A stretch of 64,000 nucleotides of DNA from Microbacterium sp. LWO14-1.2 (GTDB taxonomy: Bacteria; Actinomycetota; Actinomycetes; Actinomycetales; Microbacteriaceae), in the NCBI RefSeq assembly GCF_038397715.1, contig NZ_CP151633.1:1116001-1180000 (forward strand). The letters run 5' to 3'. A program made the position numbers and the translations under genes. The first letter of the stretch is position 1, and the number at the start of each line of letters is the position of its first letter. Under the pieces are notes generated by a model. It saw only the letters and a program-made list of their open reading frames with translations, did not search any database and was not told where the DNA came from. This document shows, one piece after another, positions 51,958 through 60,345 of the stretch.

Positions 51958-54516
51958 GTGACCGCCGCCTTCGACCTCGCCGCCATCGGCGCGGGACTCT
52001 CGTTCGCGGCGGCTGTCGACGACCTGTCGCATGCTCTCGACGGCAGTCAGACCGTGGTCGTCAGCGCCCCTCCCGGCACGGGCAAGACGACGCTCGTGCC
52101 GCCGCTGCTGGCGAGCCGGTCGGGCGGACGCGTCATCGTCACCCAGCCGCGCCGCGTCGCCGCCCGAGCGGCCGCGCGTCGGCTCGCGCATCTCGACGGC
52201 TCAGCCCTCGGCGAGCGCGTCGGGTTCACGGTGCGCGGCGAGAGCGCGGTCGGTCCGTCGACACGGATCGAGTTCGTCACCGCGGGCGTGCTCCTGCGCC
52301 GCATGCTCGACGACCCGGGTCTCGACGGAGTGGATGCCGTGATCCTCGACGAAGTGCACGAGCGCGCCCTCGAGACCGACCTGCTGATCGGACTCCTGTC
52401 GGAGGTGCGCGAGCTGCGCGACGACCTGGCTGTCGTCGCCATGTCGGCCACGCTCGATGCCGTGCGCTTCGCCGCCGTGCTCGGCACGGACGACGCGCCC
52501 GCCCCGGTCGTCGACCATGACGTGCCCGCCTTCCCTCTCACCGAGCGCTGGGCGCCGAGTTCCGCGCCCCGCCTCGACGAGCGTGGCGTCACGTGGGCAT
52601 TCCTCGATCATGTCGCGCAGATCACGGCATCCGCTGCCCGCGATCTCCGACACGACGACCCCGCAGCCGACGTGCTCGTCTTCGCGCCCGGCGCGCGCGA
52701 GGTCAGCGAGATCGCGCGCCGCATCAGTGCCGCCGCCGACGGGTTCGACGTGCGCGAGCTGCACGGGCAGATCCCCGCGGCGGAGCAGGATGCCGTGATC
52801 CGCGGCCGCGCACCGGGCGCACCCCCGCGCATCATCGTGTCGACCTCGCTCGCGGAGTCGTCGCTCACCGTTCCCGGGGTTCGACTGGTGGTCGACAGCT
52901 GTCTGGCTCGACACCCTCAGCGTGATGCCGCCCGAGGCATGACCGGTCTCGTGACGACCGCGGCTCCCCGCTCCTCCTGCGTGCAGCGAGCTGGACGCGC
53001 CACGCGGCAGAGTCCGGGAACGGTGATCCGCTGCGTCGACGAGCGCACGTACGCTGCCGCGCCCGCTCGCCCTGCCCCCGAGATCGCGGTGGCAGACCTC
53101 GCGGATGCCGCCCTGTTGCTCGCCTGCTGGGGCGCGCCGGGCGGGGCGGGACTGCGGATGGTCGACCGGCCGCCCGCCGACAACCTCGCCGATGCGATCA
53201 CGGTGCTGCACGGCCTCGGCGCGGTCGACGACGACGGACGCGCCACCCCCGAGGGCCGTGCACTGGTACGCGTCCCCACCGACCCCCGACTCGCCCGCGC
53301 CCTGCGCGACGGCAGCCCCGTCGTGGGGGCATCGCTCGCGGCGGAGGTCGTCGCGCTGCTCGGAGGCGACGTGCGCGTCGCCGAAGCCGATGTCGCGCAG
53401 GCTCTGCTCGCCCTGCGCGGTGGTCGCACGGCGGAGGCCCGTCGCTGGCGGCGCGACGCGGATCGCCTCGAGCGATTGGTGCCGCCGACGCCCGGCATCC
53501 GCTCCGACCTCGACGGCACGGGACTGGTGATCGCCCTCGCCTTCCCCGAGCGCATCGCTCAGCGGGTGGAGCGCACGGCCGACGGCGCGACGTTCCTGCT
53601 CGCGTCGGGCACCCGCGCCGGGGTGCGCGGCACGCTCGCGGCGTCCGAGTGGATCGCCGTCGCCGACGTCACCAGAGCCGGCGGCCGCGCGGCGGCAGGG
53701 TCCGGCGCGCTCGTCCGCGCCGCGGCGGTCCTCACCGAGCCGCAGCGCGAAATCGCCGCGAGCCACCTCATGACCGACCGCGTCGAAGCGGAGTTCGTCG
53801 GTGGCCGCGTGCAGGCAAGACGCGAACGCCGCATCGGAGCGATCCTGCGGTCGTCGGCCCCCGTCCGTCCGACGATCGACGAGGGACGGGATGCCGTGCG
53901 GCGGGCGCTCCGCCGCGACGGCCTCTCGGTGTTCACCTGGTCGGAGACGGCCGACGCGCTGCGTCGTCGGCTGGCTCTGCTGCGACGCGAGCTCGGCGAC
54001 CCGTGGCCCGAGGTGACGGATGCCGGACTGCTCGCGTCTCTCGACAGCTGGCTCGCGTCCGAGCTCGACGCGCTCGCCGGCGGAACTCCTGCGGCTCGGA
54101 TCGACCTCGCGACCGCGCTGCGCAGACTGCTGCCGTGGCCGGCGGCGACCCGCTTCGAGGAGCTCGCACCGGAGCGGCTGGAGGTTCCGACAGGATCCCG
54201 CATCCGCATCGACTATCCCGCGGTCGACGAGGAGTCGGCCCGCCCCGTCGTCGCCGTCAAGCTGCAGGAGTGCTTCGGGTGGGCGGAGACCCCGCGGCTC
54301 GTCGACGGGAGGGTCCCGGTGCTGTTCCACCTGCTCTCCCCGGCCGGTCGTCCGCTCGCCGTGACCGACGATCTCGCCTCGTTCTGGTCCGGTCCCTACG
54401 CGCAGGTGCGGGCCGAGATGCGCGGGCGGTACCCGAAGCACCCCTGGCCGGAGGACCCGTGGGCCGCCGCACCGACCCGATGGACGAAGAACCGCACCGC
54501 GCGGGAGTCGGGGTAG
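51958..54516 (+). CDS. hrpB: ATP-dependent helicase HrpB
   Basis: An 852-residue DEAH/RHA-type helicase of the HrpB family. Motif I SAPPGTGKTT (about residue 37), motif Ia TQPRRVAARAAA, motif II DEVH in ILDEVHERALETD (about 130), motif III MSATLD, motif V STSLAESSLTVPGV and motif VI QRAGRATRQSPG; an HA2-like region and the C-terminal HrpB domain (LVDGRVPVLFHLLSPAGRPLAVTDDLASFW, ending RYPKHPWPEDPW) complete it. Cytosolic; its physiological RNA or DNA substrate is poorly known. Followed by the 29-nt repeat array. Confidence 0.93.
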   Translation: MTAAFDLAAIGAGLSFAAAVDDLSHALDGSQTVVVSAPPGTGKTTLVPPLLASRSGGRVIVTQPRRVAARAAARRLAHLDGSALGERVGFTVRGESAVGPSTRIEFVTAGVLLRRMLDDPGLDGVDAVILDEVHERALETDLLIGLLSEVRELRDDLAVVAMSATLDAVRFAAVLGTDDAPAPVVDHDVPAFPLTERWAPSSAPRLDERGVTWAFLDHVAQITASAARDLRHDDPAADVLVFAPGAREVSEIARRISAAADGFDVRELHGQIPAAEQDAVIRGRAPGAPPRIIVSTSLAESSLTVPGVRLVVDSCLARHPQRDAARGMTGLVTTAAPRSSCVQRAGRATRQSPGTVIRCVDERTYAAAPARPAPEIAVADLADAALLLACWGAPGGAGLRMVDRPPADNLADAITVLHGLGAVDDDGRATPEGRALVRVPTDPRLARALRDGSPVVGASLAAEVVALLGGDVRVAEADVAQALLALRGGRTAEARRWRRDADRLERLVPPTPGIRSDLDGTGLVIALAFPERIAQRVERTADGATFLLASGTRAGVRGTLAASEWIAVADVTRAGGRAAAGSGALVRAAAVLTEPQREIAASHLMTDRVEAEFVGGRVQARRERRIGAILRSSAPVRPTIDEGRDAVRRALRRDGLSVFTWSETADALRRRLALLRRELGDPWPEVTDAGLLASLDSWLASELDALAGGTPAARIDLATALRRLLPWPAATRFEELAPERLEVPTGSRIRIDYPAVDEESARPVVAVKLQECFGWAETPRLVDGRVPVLFHLLSPAGRPLAVTDDLASFWSGPYAQVRAEMRGRYPKHPWPEDPWAAAPTRWTKNRTARESG

Positions 54517-54517
54517 G

Positions 54518-54676
54518 GCGTTTCGTCTCGCTTCGCTCGCTCAACGACCCGCAAGAGAGATCCGCTCGCTCAACGACCCGCGAGAGAGGTCCGCTCGCTC
54601 AACGGCCCGCAAGAGAGATCCGCTCGCTCAACGACCCGCAAGAGAGATCCGCTCGCACAACGACCCGCGGAACGGG
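54518..54676. repeat. CTCAACGACCC repeat element, locus 2: 29-nt tandem array, about 4.7 units
   Basis: It begins with the same GCGTTTCGTCTCG (54518-54530) as the locus at 27189. Then 29-nt units start at 54534, 54563, 54592, 54621 and 54650 (last one partial), each reading CGCTCGCTCAACGACCCGC then AAGAGAGATC or a close variant. The units abut with no spacers. It lies between the convergent ends of hrpB and the ATPase gene. Confidence 0.85.
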
Positions 54677-54692
54677 CCGTGCGCGAGGACGT

Positions 54693-55448
54693 TCAGGCCA
54701 GGAGGTGTCGCAGGTAGCGGGGCGGGTCCTGCAGGAACGAGCGCCAGTGGTTCACGAGCTCCAGATCCTGCCATTCCGCCGGACGGATGCCCCACTCCCC
54801 GACCTCCAGGATCTTCGCCCCCGGCAGAGCGGCCAGCACCGGCGAGTGCGTCGCACAGAGCACCTGCCCGCCTTCATCGACGATGCGCTGCAGCACGGCG
54901 ATGAGCGCGAGCGTCGACTGGAACGACAGCGCCGCCTCCGGCTCGTCGAGGCAGTAGAAGCCGGGCTCGTCGAAGCGGCTCTCGAGCAGCGCGAGGAACG
55001 ACTCGCCGTGACTCATCTCGTGGAACGGCACATCCGGTCCGCTCGTCGACGGGTTGTCTTCGAGGTAGGTGTAGAACGAGTGCATCGTCTCGGCGCGCAG
55101 GAAGAACCCCCAGCGGTTCGCCCCCACCCCGCGCTGCAGCCGGAGCCACTCCGACAGCGGCGACTCGGTCGGCCGGGTGCGATGCGCCGCCTGGCGCGAA
55201 CCGCCCTCCGGCGAGAGTCCGTAGGCGACGGCGATCCCCTCGACGATCGTCGACTTGCCGCTGCCGTTCTCACCGACGAGAAAGGTCACACCGGGGTCGA
55301 GGTCGACCCCCTCGCGGAGTACCTGCGCGACCGCCGCGATGCTCGTGGGCCAGCGACCATCGGGTTCGGGTGCATCGTCCGCTGCGCGGACCGCCACGAT
55401 GGGCTGCTCGCGCTTCCGTCTGCTGCCCGGCTCCCAGATCGACTCCAT
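54693..55448 (-). CDS. AAA ATPase with ABC-type nucleotide-binding core
   Basis: A 251-residue ATPase of the stand-alone AAA_23/RecF-like type. Walker A is GENGSGKST (about residue 58), a signature-like MSHGESFLALL (about 145), Walker B FYCLDEPEAALS and H-switch ATHSPVLAAL. No transmembrane partner or transporter domain, so it is not a transport ATPase; similar proteins have been linked to DNA metabolism or defence but the role here is unknown. TAACGT lies 6 nt before the ATG. Confidence 0.85.
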   Translation of the reverse strand: MESIWEPGSRRKREQPIVAVRAADDAPEPDGRWPTSIAAVAQVLREGVDLDPGVTFLVGENGSGKSTIVEGIAVAYGLSPEGGSRQAAHRTRPTESPLSEWLRLQRGVGANRWGFFLRAETMHSFYTYLEDNPSTSGPDVPFHEMSHGESFLALLESRFDEPGFYCLDEPEAALSFQSTLALIAVLQRIVDEGGQVLCATHSPVLAALPGAKILEVGEWGIRPAEWQDLELVNHWRSFLQDPPRYLRHLLA

Positions 55449-55454
55449 GCTCCG

Positions 55455-55460
55455 ACGTTA
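55455..55460 (-). promoter_or_regulatory. -10-like TAACGT for the ATPase gene
   Basis: Minus-strand TAACGT, then 6 nt, then ATG 55448. Leaderless layout. Confidence 0.5.
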
Positions 55461-55500
55461 CGTGCGACCGCAGACATCGGCATCTCCGGGTTCGGCCCGG

Positions 55501-56997
55501 TCAGCACTCGATGACGTTGACCGCGAGGCCGCCCTCGCTCGTCTCCTTGTACTTCGTCGACATGTCCATGCCGGTCTGCCGCATCGTCTCGACGACCGCG
55601 TCGAGCGACACGTAGTGACTGCCGTCTCCACGCAGAGCGAGGCGCGCGGCGGTCACCGCCGTCGATGCGGCGATCGCGTTGCGCTCGATGCACGGGATCT
55701 GCACGAGGCCGGCGATCGGATCGCACGTCAGCCCGAGGTGGTGCTCCATCGCGATCTCGGCGGCGTTCTCGATCTGCCGGTTCGTGCCGCCCATGACGGC
55801 GGTGAGTCCGCCCGCGGCCATCGCGCACGCCGACCCGACCTCGGCCTGGCATCCGCCCTCGGCTCCCGAGATCGACGCGTTGGCCTTGAACAGCGAGCCC
55901 AGCGCGGTCGCGGTGAGCAGGAAACGACGGATGCCGCGGCGACGGTTCGCCTCGGCGACCGCGTCGGGGTCTTCGATCGCGCCGACCGCGACGAGCGACG
56001 CCTCCGCGCCGAAGCCGAGCAGGGCGCTGCCGACGAGTTCGCCGTAGGGTGTGACGGCGTTGCCCGCGCCGAGGCCGGAATCGGCGAGGAACCGCCACCA
56101 GTACATCGCGACGGCGGGGAGGATGCCGGCCGCACCGTTCGTCGGAGCCGTGACGACGCGTCCGCCTGCGGCGTTCTCCTCGTTCACCGCGAGCGCGAAG
56201 GCACCCAGCCATTCACCCGGGAGCTCGCGGTGCCCCTCGGATTCGACCTCTTCGAGCTGCTCCCTGATCAGGTTCGCCCGCCGCTTCACCTTGAGGATGC
56301 CGGGCAGGATGCCGTCGCTGTGGAGCCCCGCGTCGACGCAGCCCGACATCGCGTCCCAGATGGCGTCGAGCCCTGCCGCGACCTCTTCCTCGCTGCGCAC
56401 CGCGGTCTCGTTGAGTCGTGCGACCTCGGCGATCGAGAGGCCGTACTCGTCGCACAGTGCCAGCAGCGATGCCGCGTCGGCGTACGAGTACGGCAGCGGG
56501 GCCGTGGCGAGCTTCGCCTCCTCCCCGTCGCGGCGGATGAAGCCTCCGCCGACCGAGTAGTAGGTCTCCTCAGCGACGGTCGAGCCCGCGGCATCCCAGG
56601 CCGTGATCGTCATCGCATTCGGGTGACCGGGCAGGCGCGTGCGCGGGGCGAACACGATGTCGTCCTTCGCGAACGCCACCTCGTGCGTGCCGTCGAGCAG
56701 CAGCCGTCCGCCCTCGGGGAAGTCCGTCCACGCGGAGCGCACGGCAGCCGGATCGCAGGTCTCGGGTTCGAGACCGCGGAGTCCGGCGACGACCGCATCC
56801 GGCGTGCCGTGGCCGATGCCGGTGGCGCCGAGCGACCCGAACAGGGTGCAGCCGACGCGCGAGACGCGATCGATCGCGCCGGTCGCCGTGAGCCGCCTGG
56901 CGAACTCCAGAGCCGCCCTCATCGGTCCGACCGTGTGGGAGCTGGAAGGCCCCACTCCGATGGAGAAGAGGTCGAAGGCCGAGACGTACGCTGTCAC
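55501..56997 (-). CDS. sdaA: L-serine ammonia-lyase (L-serine dehydratase), single-chain iron-sulfur type
   Basis: A 498-residue enzyme that deaminates L-serine to pyruvate and ammonia. The N-terminal beta domain starts SAFDLFSIGVGPSSSHTVGPMRAAL. The C-terminal alpha domain carries the [4Fe-4S] cysteines in GCQAEVGSACAMAAGG and CDPIAGLVQIPCIERN. A single-polypeptide layout is usual in this group. The GTG at 56997 is preceded by TACGCT with 6 nt between, so the leaderless start is preferred over upstream in-frame codons. Confidence 0.95.
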   Translation of the reverse strand: MTAYVSAFDLFSIGVGPSSSHTVGPMRAALEFARRLTATGAIDRVSRVGCTLFGSLGATGIGHGTPDAVVAGLRGLEPETCDPAAVRSAWTDFPEGGRLLLDGTHEVAFAKDDIVFAPRTRLPGHPNAMTITAWDAAGSTVAEETYYSVGGGFIRRDGEEAKLATAPLPYSYADAASLLALCDEYGLSIAEVARLNETAVRSEEEVAAGLDAIWDAMSGCVDAGLHSDGILPGILKVKRRANLIREQLEEVESEGHRELPGEWLGAFALAVNEENAAGGRVVTAPTNGAAGILPAVAMYWWRFLADSGLGAGNAVTPYGELVGSALLGFGAEASLVAVGAIEDPDAVAEANRRRGIRRFLLTATALGSLFKANASISGAEGGCQAEVGSACAMAAGGLTAVMGGTNRQIENAAEIAMEHHLGLTCDPIAGLVQIPCIERNAIAASTAVTAARLALRGDGSHYVSLDAVVETMRQTGMDMSTKYKETSEGGLAVNVIEC

Positions 56998-57003
56998 CTG
57001 ACC

Positions 57004-57009
57004 AGCGTA
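57004..57009 (-). promoter_or_regulatory. -10-like TACGCT for sdaA
   Basis: Minus-strand TACGCT, then 6 nt, then GTG 56997. Confidence 0.5.
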
Positions 57010-57100
57010 CGTCGTCGGACGGATGCGGTCGTCAAGCCCCTTCCCGCGACGGCGAGCCCGCGGCATCCTGAATCCGTCCACCCACGCGAAAGGGATGATC

Positions 57101-57454
57101 ATGAGCGACACCACACCCGAGCAGGATCCGGCCGCCGACCTCGACGGCGAGGCTCAGGCGCCCACGCCGACCCCGTCCTCCGGCGACGCCGGCGAGATTA
57201 CGGCGGTCTCCCCCGACGACGAGAGCGACTCGGAGAATCGGACCGAAGGCCGCGCGGAGACCCCGGAGCAGGCGGAGTCGCCCGAGGACGCCGACCCTGA
57301 CGAGGTGCCGAGCACCGAGGAGCTCGAAGAGCCCAGCACCGAGAAGTCGCCCGGCGAGGAGCCGAAGGCCCCGAAGCGAGACGACCCCGAACCCGACCAT
57401 CAGGCGGTCGGGATCGGGGTCATCGACGGTCCGCAGACGGACCAGGGCGACTGA
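57101..57454 (+). CDS. acidic, probably disordered protein
   Basis: A 117-residue protein dominated by Glu, Asp, Pro, Ser and Thr (for example SPDDESDSENRTEG and STEELEEPSTEKSPGEEP), with no hydrophobic core and no Cys or Trp. It ends in a slightly more ordered tail (HQAVGIGVIDGPQTDQGD). The ATG at 57101 has AAAGGG 6 nt upstream. No function can be given. The sequence bias makes it likely to be intrinsically unfolded. Confidence 0.6.
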   Translation: MSDTTPEQDPAADLDGEAQAPTPTPSSGDAGEITAVSPDDESDSENRTEGRAETPEQAESPEDADPDEVPSTEELEEPSTEKSPGEEPKAPKRDDPEPDHQAVGIGVIDGPQTDQGD

Positions 57455-57485
57455 GGCGGCTCCTACCCCACCCCAGGGCCCGCGT

Positions 57486-57542
57486 TCCGGTCGCAGATCG
57501 TGCCGCTCCGAGGGCGCGGGGACGGCACGCGATGCGACCGGG
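57486..57542. repeat. 55-nt palindromic element, copy 2 (convergent gene ends)
   Basis: CCGGTCGCA (57487-57495) pairs with TGCGACCGG (57533-57541), and GTGCCG (57500-57505) pairs with CGGCAC (57523-57528). The CCGG-to-CCGG length is 55 nt, the same as the element at 25210-25264, and the arms share the CCGGTCGCAG sequence. It sits between two convergent genes. Confidence 0.7.
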
Positions 57543-57556
57543 ACGAGTGCGGGGAG

Positions 57557-59287
57557 CTATTCGACGAGCTTGCCCGTCGTGTCGACGTCGCGCATGAGCT
57601 CGGCGATCTCGTCCGGGATCGGCGGGATCTGCTCGTGCGTCACACCCGTGCCCGGGCTCCACACCAGGTTCACCTGCAGCGTCGGGTCGGTGTCGGGGTA
57701 GTCGCTGCGGTTGTGGCATCCGCGGGTCTCACGCCGCTCCCGCGCGGCCTCCAGCGTCGCCCTGGCCGCGATCGCCGAGGCCTTGAGGTCGAAGGCGTGC
57801 GCGAGATCCTGGAACCCGGCGATGTCGGGATGGATGCCGATGTCCTCCATGCGCCCCTCGATCATGTCGAGGTCGGCGAGACCGGCGCGCAGCCCCTCCT
57901 CCGAACGCACCACCCCGGCGTGCTGGGTCATTGTGTTGCGGATCGCGCGCTGCAGTGCGCGGACGTTCTCGTGTCCGTCGGCGGCCAGCAGGTCGTCGAT
58001 CTCTGCGCGAGCCTGCGCCACGGCGTCCGCTGAGCGCTTCTGCGCGTCGAGCCCGGCGGCGTGCGCCATCGCGGCCTGGCCGACAATGCGCCCGTACACG
58101 AGAAGCTCGATGAGCGAGTTGCCGCCGAGACGATTGGCGCCGTGGAGTCCGCTCGACGCCTCGCCGATCGCGTAGAGGCCGTCGACGTCGGTCTGATGAT
58201 CTTCCGAGCGCACCCACACGCCGCCCATCGAGTAGTGCGCGGTGGGGGCGATCTCGATCGGTTCGGCGGTGATGTCGAGCATCTGCAGCTCCATCATCGT
58301 CTGGTAGACGCGGGGCAGACGGGTCATGATCATCTCGCGCGGCAGGTGCGAGACGTCGAGCCAGACGCCGCCGTTCTCGGTGCCGCGCCCCTCGGCGATC
58401 TCGGTGTACGCGGCGAGCGCGACGCGGTCGCGGGTCGAGAGTTCCATCCGCTCGGGGTCGTACTTCTCCATGAACCGCTCCCCGAGCGCGTTGCGCAGGA
58501 TGCCGCCCTCGCCGCGCGCAGCTTCGGAGATGAGGGTGCCCGCCGCGTTCTCGGGCTCGATGATGCCGGAGGGGTGGAACTGCACGAGTTCGGGATCGCG
58601 CAGTCGGGCGCCGGCCTCGACCGCGAGGCGGAACGAGTCGCCGGTGTTCTCGTCGCGGCGCGACGAGGTGCGTCGCCAGATGCGGTTGTGGCCGCCCGCG
58701 GCGAGGATCACGGCATCCGCGTGGATGAGGTAGCGCGTGCCGTCGGCCTGGTCGAAGCCGTACGCGCCGAAGACGACATTGTCGCGCACGAGGAGTCGGG
58801 TGATGTAGACGTTGTCGAGGATCGGCACGTCGAGCTGCTCGGCTTTGGCGACGAGGGTGCGCTGGATCTCGAGACCGGTGTAGTCGCCCGCGAACGCGGT
58901 GCGGCGGAAGGTGTGCGCGCCGAAGAAGCGCTGCGAGATGCGTCCGTCGTCCTCGCGCGCGAACTCCATGCCCCAGCGTTCGAGATCACGGATGCCGCGC
59001 TCGGCCCCCTGCGTCACGACCTCGACCGTGTGCGGGTTGGCGAGGAGGTAGCTCTCCTTGATCGTGTCGGCGGCGTGCTGCTGCCAGGTGTCGTCGGCAT
59101 CCATGGTCCCGAGCGCGGCGTTGATCCCTCCGGCCGCGAGCGACGTGTGCGCGTCCTGCCGGGGGCGTTTGCCGACGGCGAGGACGTCGACGCCGTGCTC
59201 GGCGACCTCGATCGCCGCGCGGAGGCCCGACCCGCCCGTCCCGATGACGAGGACCGTGGTGGAGATCTGCCGTTCACGTGTACTCAT
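57557..59287 (-). CDS. solitary SdhA/FrdA-like FAD-dependent flavoprotein
   Basis: A 576-residue flavoprotein of the succinate dehydrogenase/fumarate reductase/aspartate-oxidase family. FAD binding: VLVIGTGGSGLRAAIEVA near residue 12 and TSLAAGGINAAL near 49. Capping and active-site regions follow: TAHYSMGGVWV (about 350), with an Arg-bearing ANRLGGNSL (about 392). No iron-sulfur or membrane-anchor gene is nearby, so it may be a soluble reductase or oxidase rather than part of complex II. TAGCGT lies 7 nt before the ATG. Divergent from a LysR gene that probably controls it. Confidence 0.88.
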   Translation of the reverse strand: MSTRERQISTTVLVIGTGGSGLRAAIEVAEHGVDVLAVGKRPRQDAHTSLAAGGINAALGTMDADDTWQQHAADTIKESYLLANPHTVEVVTQGAERGIRDLERWGMEFAREDDGRISQRFFGAHTFRRTAFAGDYTGLEIQRTLVAKAEQLDVPILDNVYITRLLVRDNVVFGAYGFDQADGTRYLIHADAVILAAGGHNRIWRRTSSRRDENTGDSFRLAVEAGARLRDPELVQFHPSGIIEPENAAGTLISEAARGEGGILRNALGERFMEKYDPERMELSTRDRVALAAYTEIAEGRGTENGGVWLDVSHLPREMIMTRLPRVYQTMMELQMLDITAEPIEIAPTAHYSMGGVWVRSEDHQTDVDGLYAIGEASSGLHGANRLGGNSLIELLVYGRIVGQAAMAHAAGLDAQKRSADAVAQARAEIDDLLAADGHENVRALQRAIRNTMTQHAGVVRSEEGLRAGLADLDMIEGRMEDIGIHPDIAGFQDLAHAFDLKASAIAARATLEAARERRETRGCHNRSDYPDTDPTLQVNLVWSPGTGVTHEQIPPIPDEIAELMRDVDTTGKLVE

Positions 59288-59294
59288 GCCTTCG

Positions 59295-59300
59295 ACGCTA
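59295..59300 (-). promoter_or_regulatory. -10-like TAGCGT for the flavoprotein gene
   Basis: Minus-strand TAGCGT, then 7 nt, then ATG 59287. Confidence 0.45.
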
Positions 59301-59301
59301 G

Positions 59302-59315
59302 TTAGGCCGCCCTAA
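59302..59315. promoter_or_regulatory. inverted repeat TTAGG-CCGC-CCTAA, candidate LysR site
   Basis: A 5-bp inverted repeat with a 4-nt centre sits in the 71-nt divergent region between the flavoprotein and LysR genes, just upstream of the -10 of the former. It only partly resembles an iron box, so a LysR site is the simpler reading. Confidence 0.4.
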
Positions 59316-59346
59316 TAACTCCAATGCATTGTTCTACTGGTATCGA

Positions 59347-59352
59347 TAGACT
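59347..59352 (+). promoter_or_regulatory. -10-like TAGACT for LysR gene
   Basis: TAGACT then GCAGGC (6 nt) then ATG 59359. Confidence 0.5.
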
Positions 59353-59358
59353 GCAGGC

Positions 59359-60291
59359 ATGAATCTGGAGCAACTGCGGGGGTTCGTCGAAGTGGCCCGC
59401 CTGGGGCACTTCACCCGCGCGTCCGAGCACCTGCATCTCGCACAGCCCTCGCTGAGCAGGCAGATCTCGACGCTCGAACGTGAGCTCGGAGCCGAGCTGT
59501 TCCACCGCGCACGCGGTCACATCAACCTGACCGCGGCGGGCGAGGCGCTGCTCCCCCGCGCGCAGCGGATGCTGTCGGAGGCCGAGGCGATCCGCGAGGA
59601 GATGGGCGAGCTCGCCGGCCTCCGCCGTGGTCGGGTGCGGCTCGGAGCGCCGCCCACCCTCTGCATCAGCCTCGTCGCCGAGGCCATCAGCACGTTCCAC
59701 GCCTCGCACCCCGGCGTCGATCTGCACCTCGTCGAGAGCGGATCACGTCTGCTCGTCGAGCAGCTCGCGGTCGGAGCCGTCGACATCGCCCTCATCACCG
59801 AGTCCGACGGACCGCCCCCCTCCGGCTTCAGCCTCAGCCGCATGCAGCTGCTCACGGAGGAACTCGTCGTCGTCTCCGCGGCATCCCAGCCTCCCGTCGC
59901 GGTGACCCCGGCCATCGGCCTCGAACACCTCGCGACGCTGCCGCTCATCGCGCTCGACGAGACCTACGAGCTGCGTGCGACGACGGATGCCGCGTTCCGC
60001 TCGGCCGGACTCACGCCCAACCACGTGCTCGAGGGGGCGGAGATGGATGCCGTGCTCCGCTTCGTCGAACGCGGAGTGGGCGTCGCGGTCGTACCCGCGA
60101 TGGTGCTGCTCGATCAGCCAGCGCTGCGGTCGGTGCGGCTCACGCACCCGATGATGCGGCGGACCGTGAGCCTCGCGCACCGCGCCGACGTCACGCCCGC
60201 GGTCGCCGTCGCCGCCATGCGCGAGGTCATCGTCGCGACCGCGGCCGAGGTCGCGCGTCGTGACCCCGCGATCACGAGCCTGCTCGACTGA
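59359..60291 (+). CDS. LysR-family transcriptional regulator (next to flavoprotein)
   Basis: A 310-residue LysR regulator. The helix-turn-helix is at residues 3-62 (LEQLRGFVEVARLGHFTRASEHLHLAQPSLSRQI), followed by the linker helix and the two-part effector domain (VRLGAPPTLCISLVAEAIS, ending GVGVAVVPAMVLL). The divergent flavoprotein gene is the likely target, since LysR proteins commonly regulate across a shared promoter. The TAGACT hexamer 6 nt before the ATG suggests a leaderless message. Confidence 0.93.
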   Translation: MNLEQLRGFVEVARLGHFTRASEHLHLAQPSLSRQISTLERELGAELFHRARGHINLTAAGEALLPRAQRMLSEAEAIREEMGELAGLRRGRVRLGAPPTLCISLVAEAISTFHASHPGVDLHLVESGSRLLVEQLAVGAVDIALITESDGPPPSGFSLSRMQLLTEELVVVSAASQPPVAVTPAIGLEHLATLPLIALDETYELRATTDAAFRSAGLTPNHVLEGAEMDAVLRFVERGVGVAVVPAMVLLDQPALRSVRLTHPMMRRTVSLAHRADVTPAVAVAAMREVIVATAAEVARRDPAITSLLD

Positions 60292-60300
60292 CGGCATCCG

Positions 60301-60343
60301 CCGCCCGGTGCGGGGCGGGAAGGGCATCGCCCGCCCCGGGCGG
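60301..60343. terminator. GC-rich bidirectional hairpin between LysR and mesD ends
   Basis: CGGGGCGGG (60311-60319) pairs with CCCGCCCCG (60330-60338); an alternative outer pairing uses CCGCCCGG (60301-60308). Convergent gap of 54 nt. Confidence 0.6.
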
Positions 60344-60345
60344 CG

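Noticed and set aside
54534-54676. CRISPR array
   Set aside because: Repeat units are directly adjacent with a fixed 29-nt period and no unique spacers, and no cas gene is nearby.
59302-59315. A third DtxR/IdeR iron box
   Set aside because: Only about half of the 19 consensus positions match and the spacing between half-sites differs, so a LysR site is more likely.
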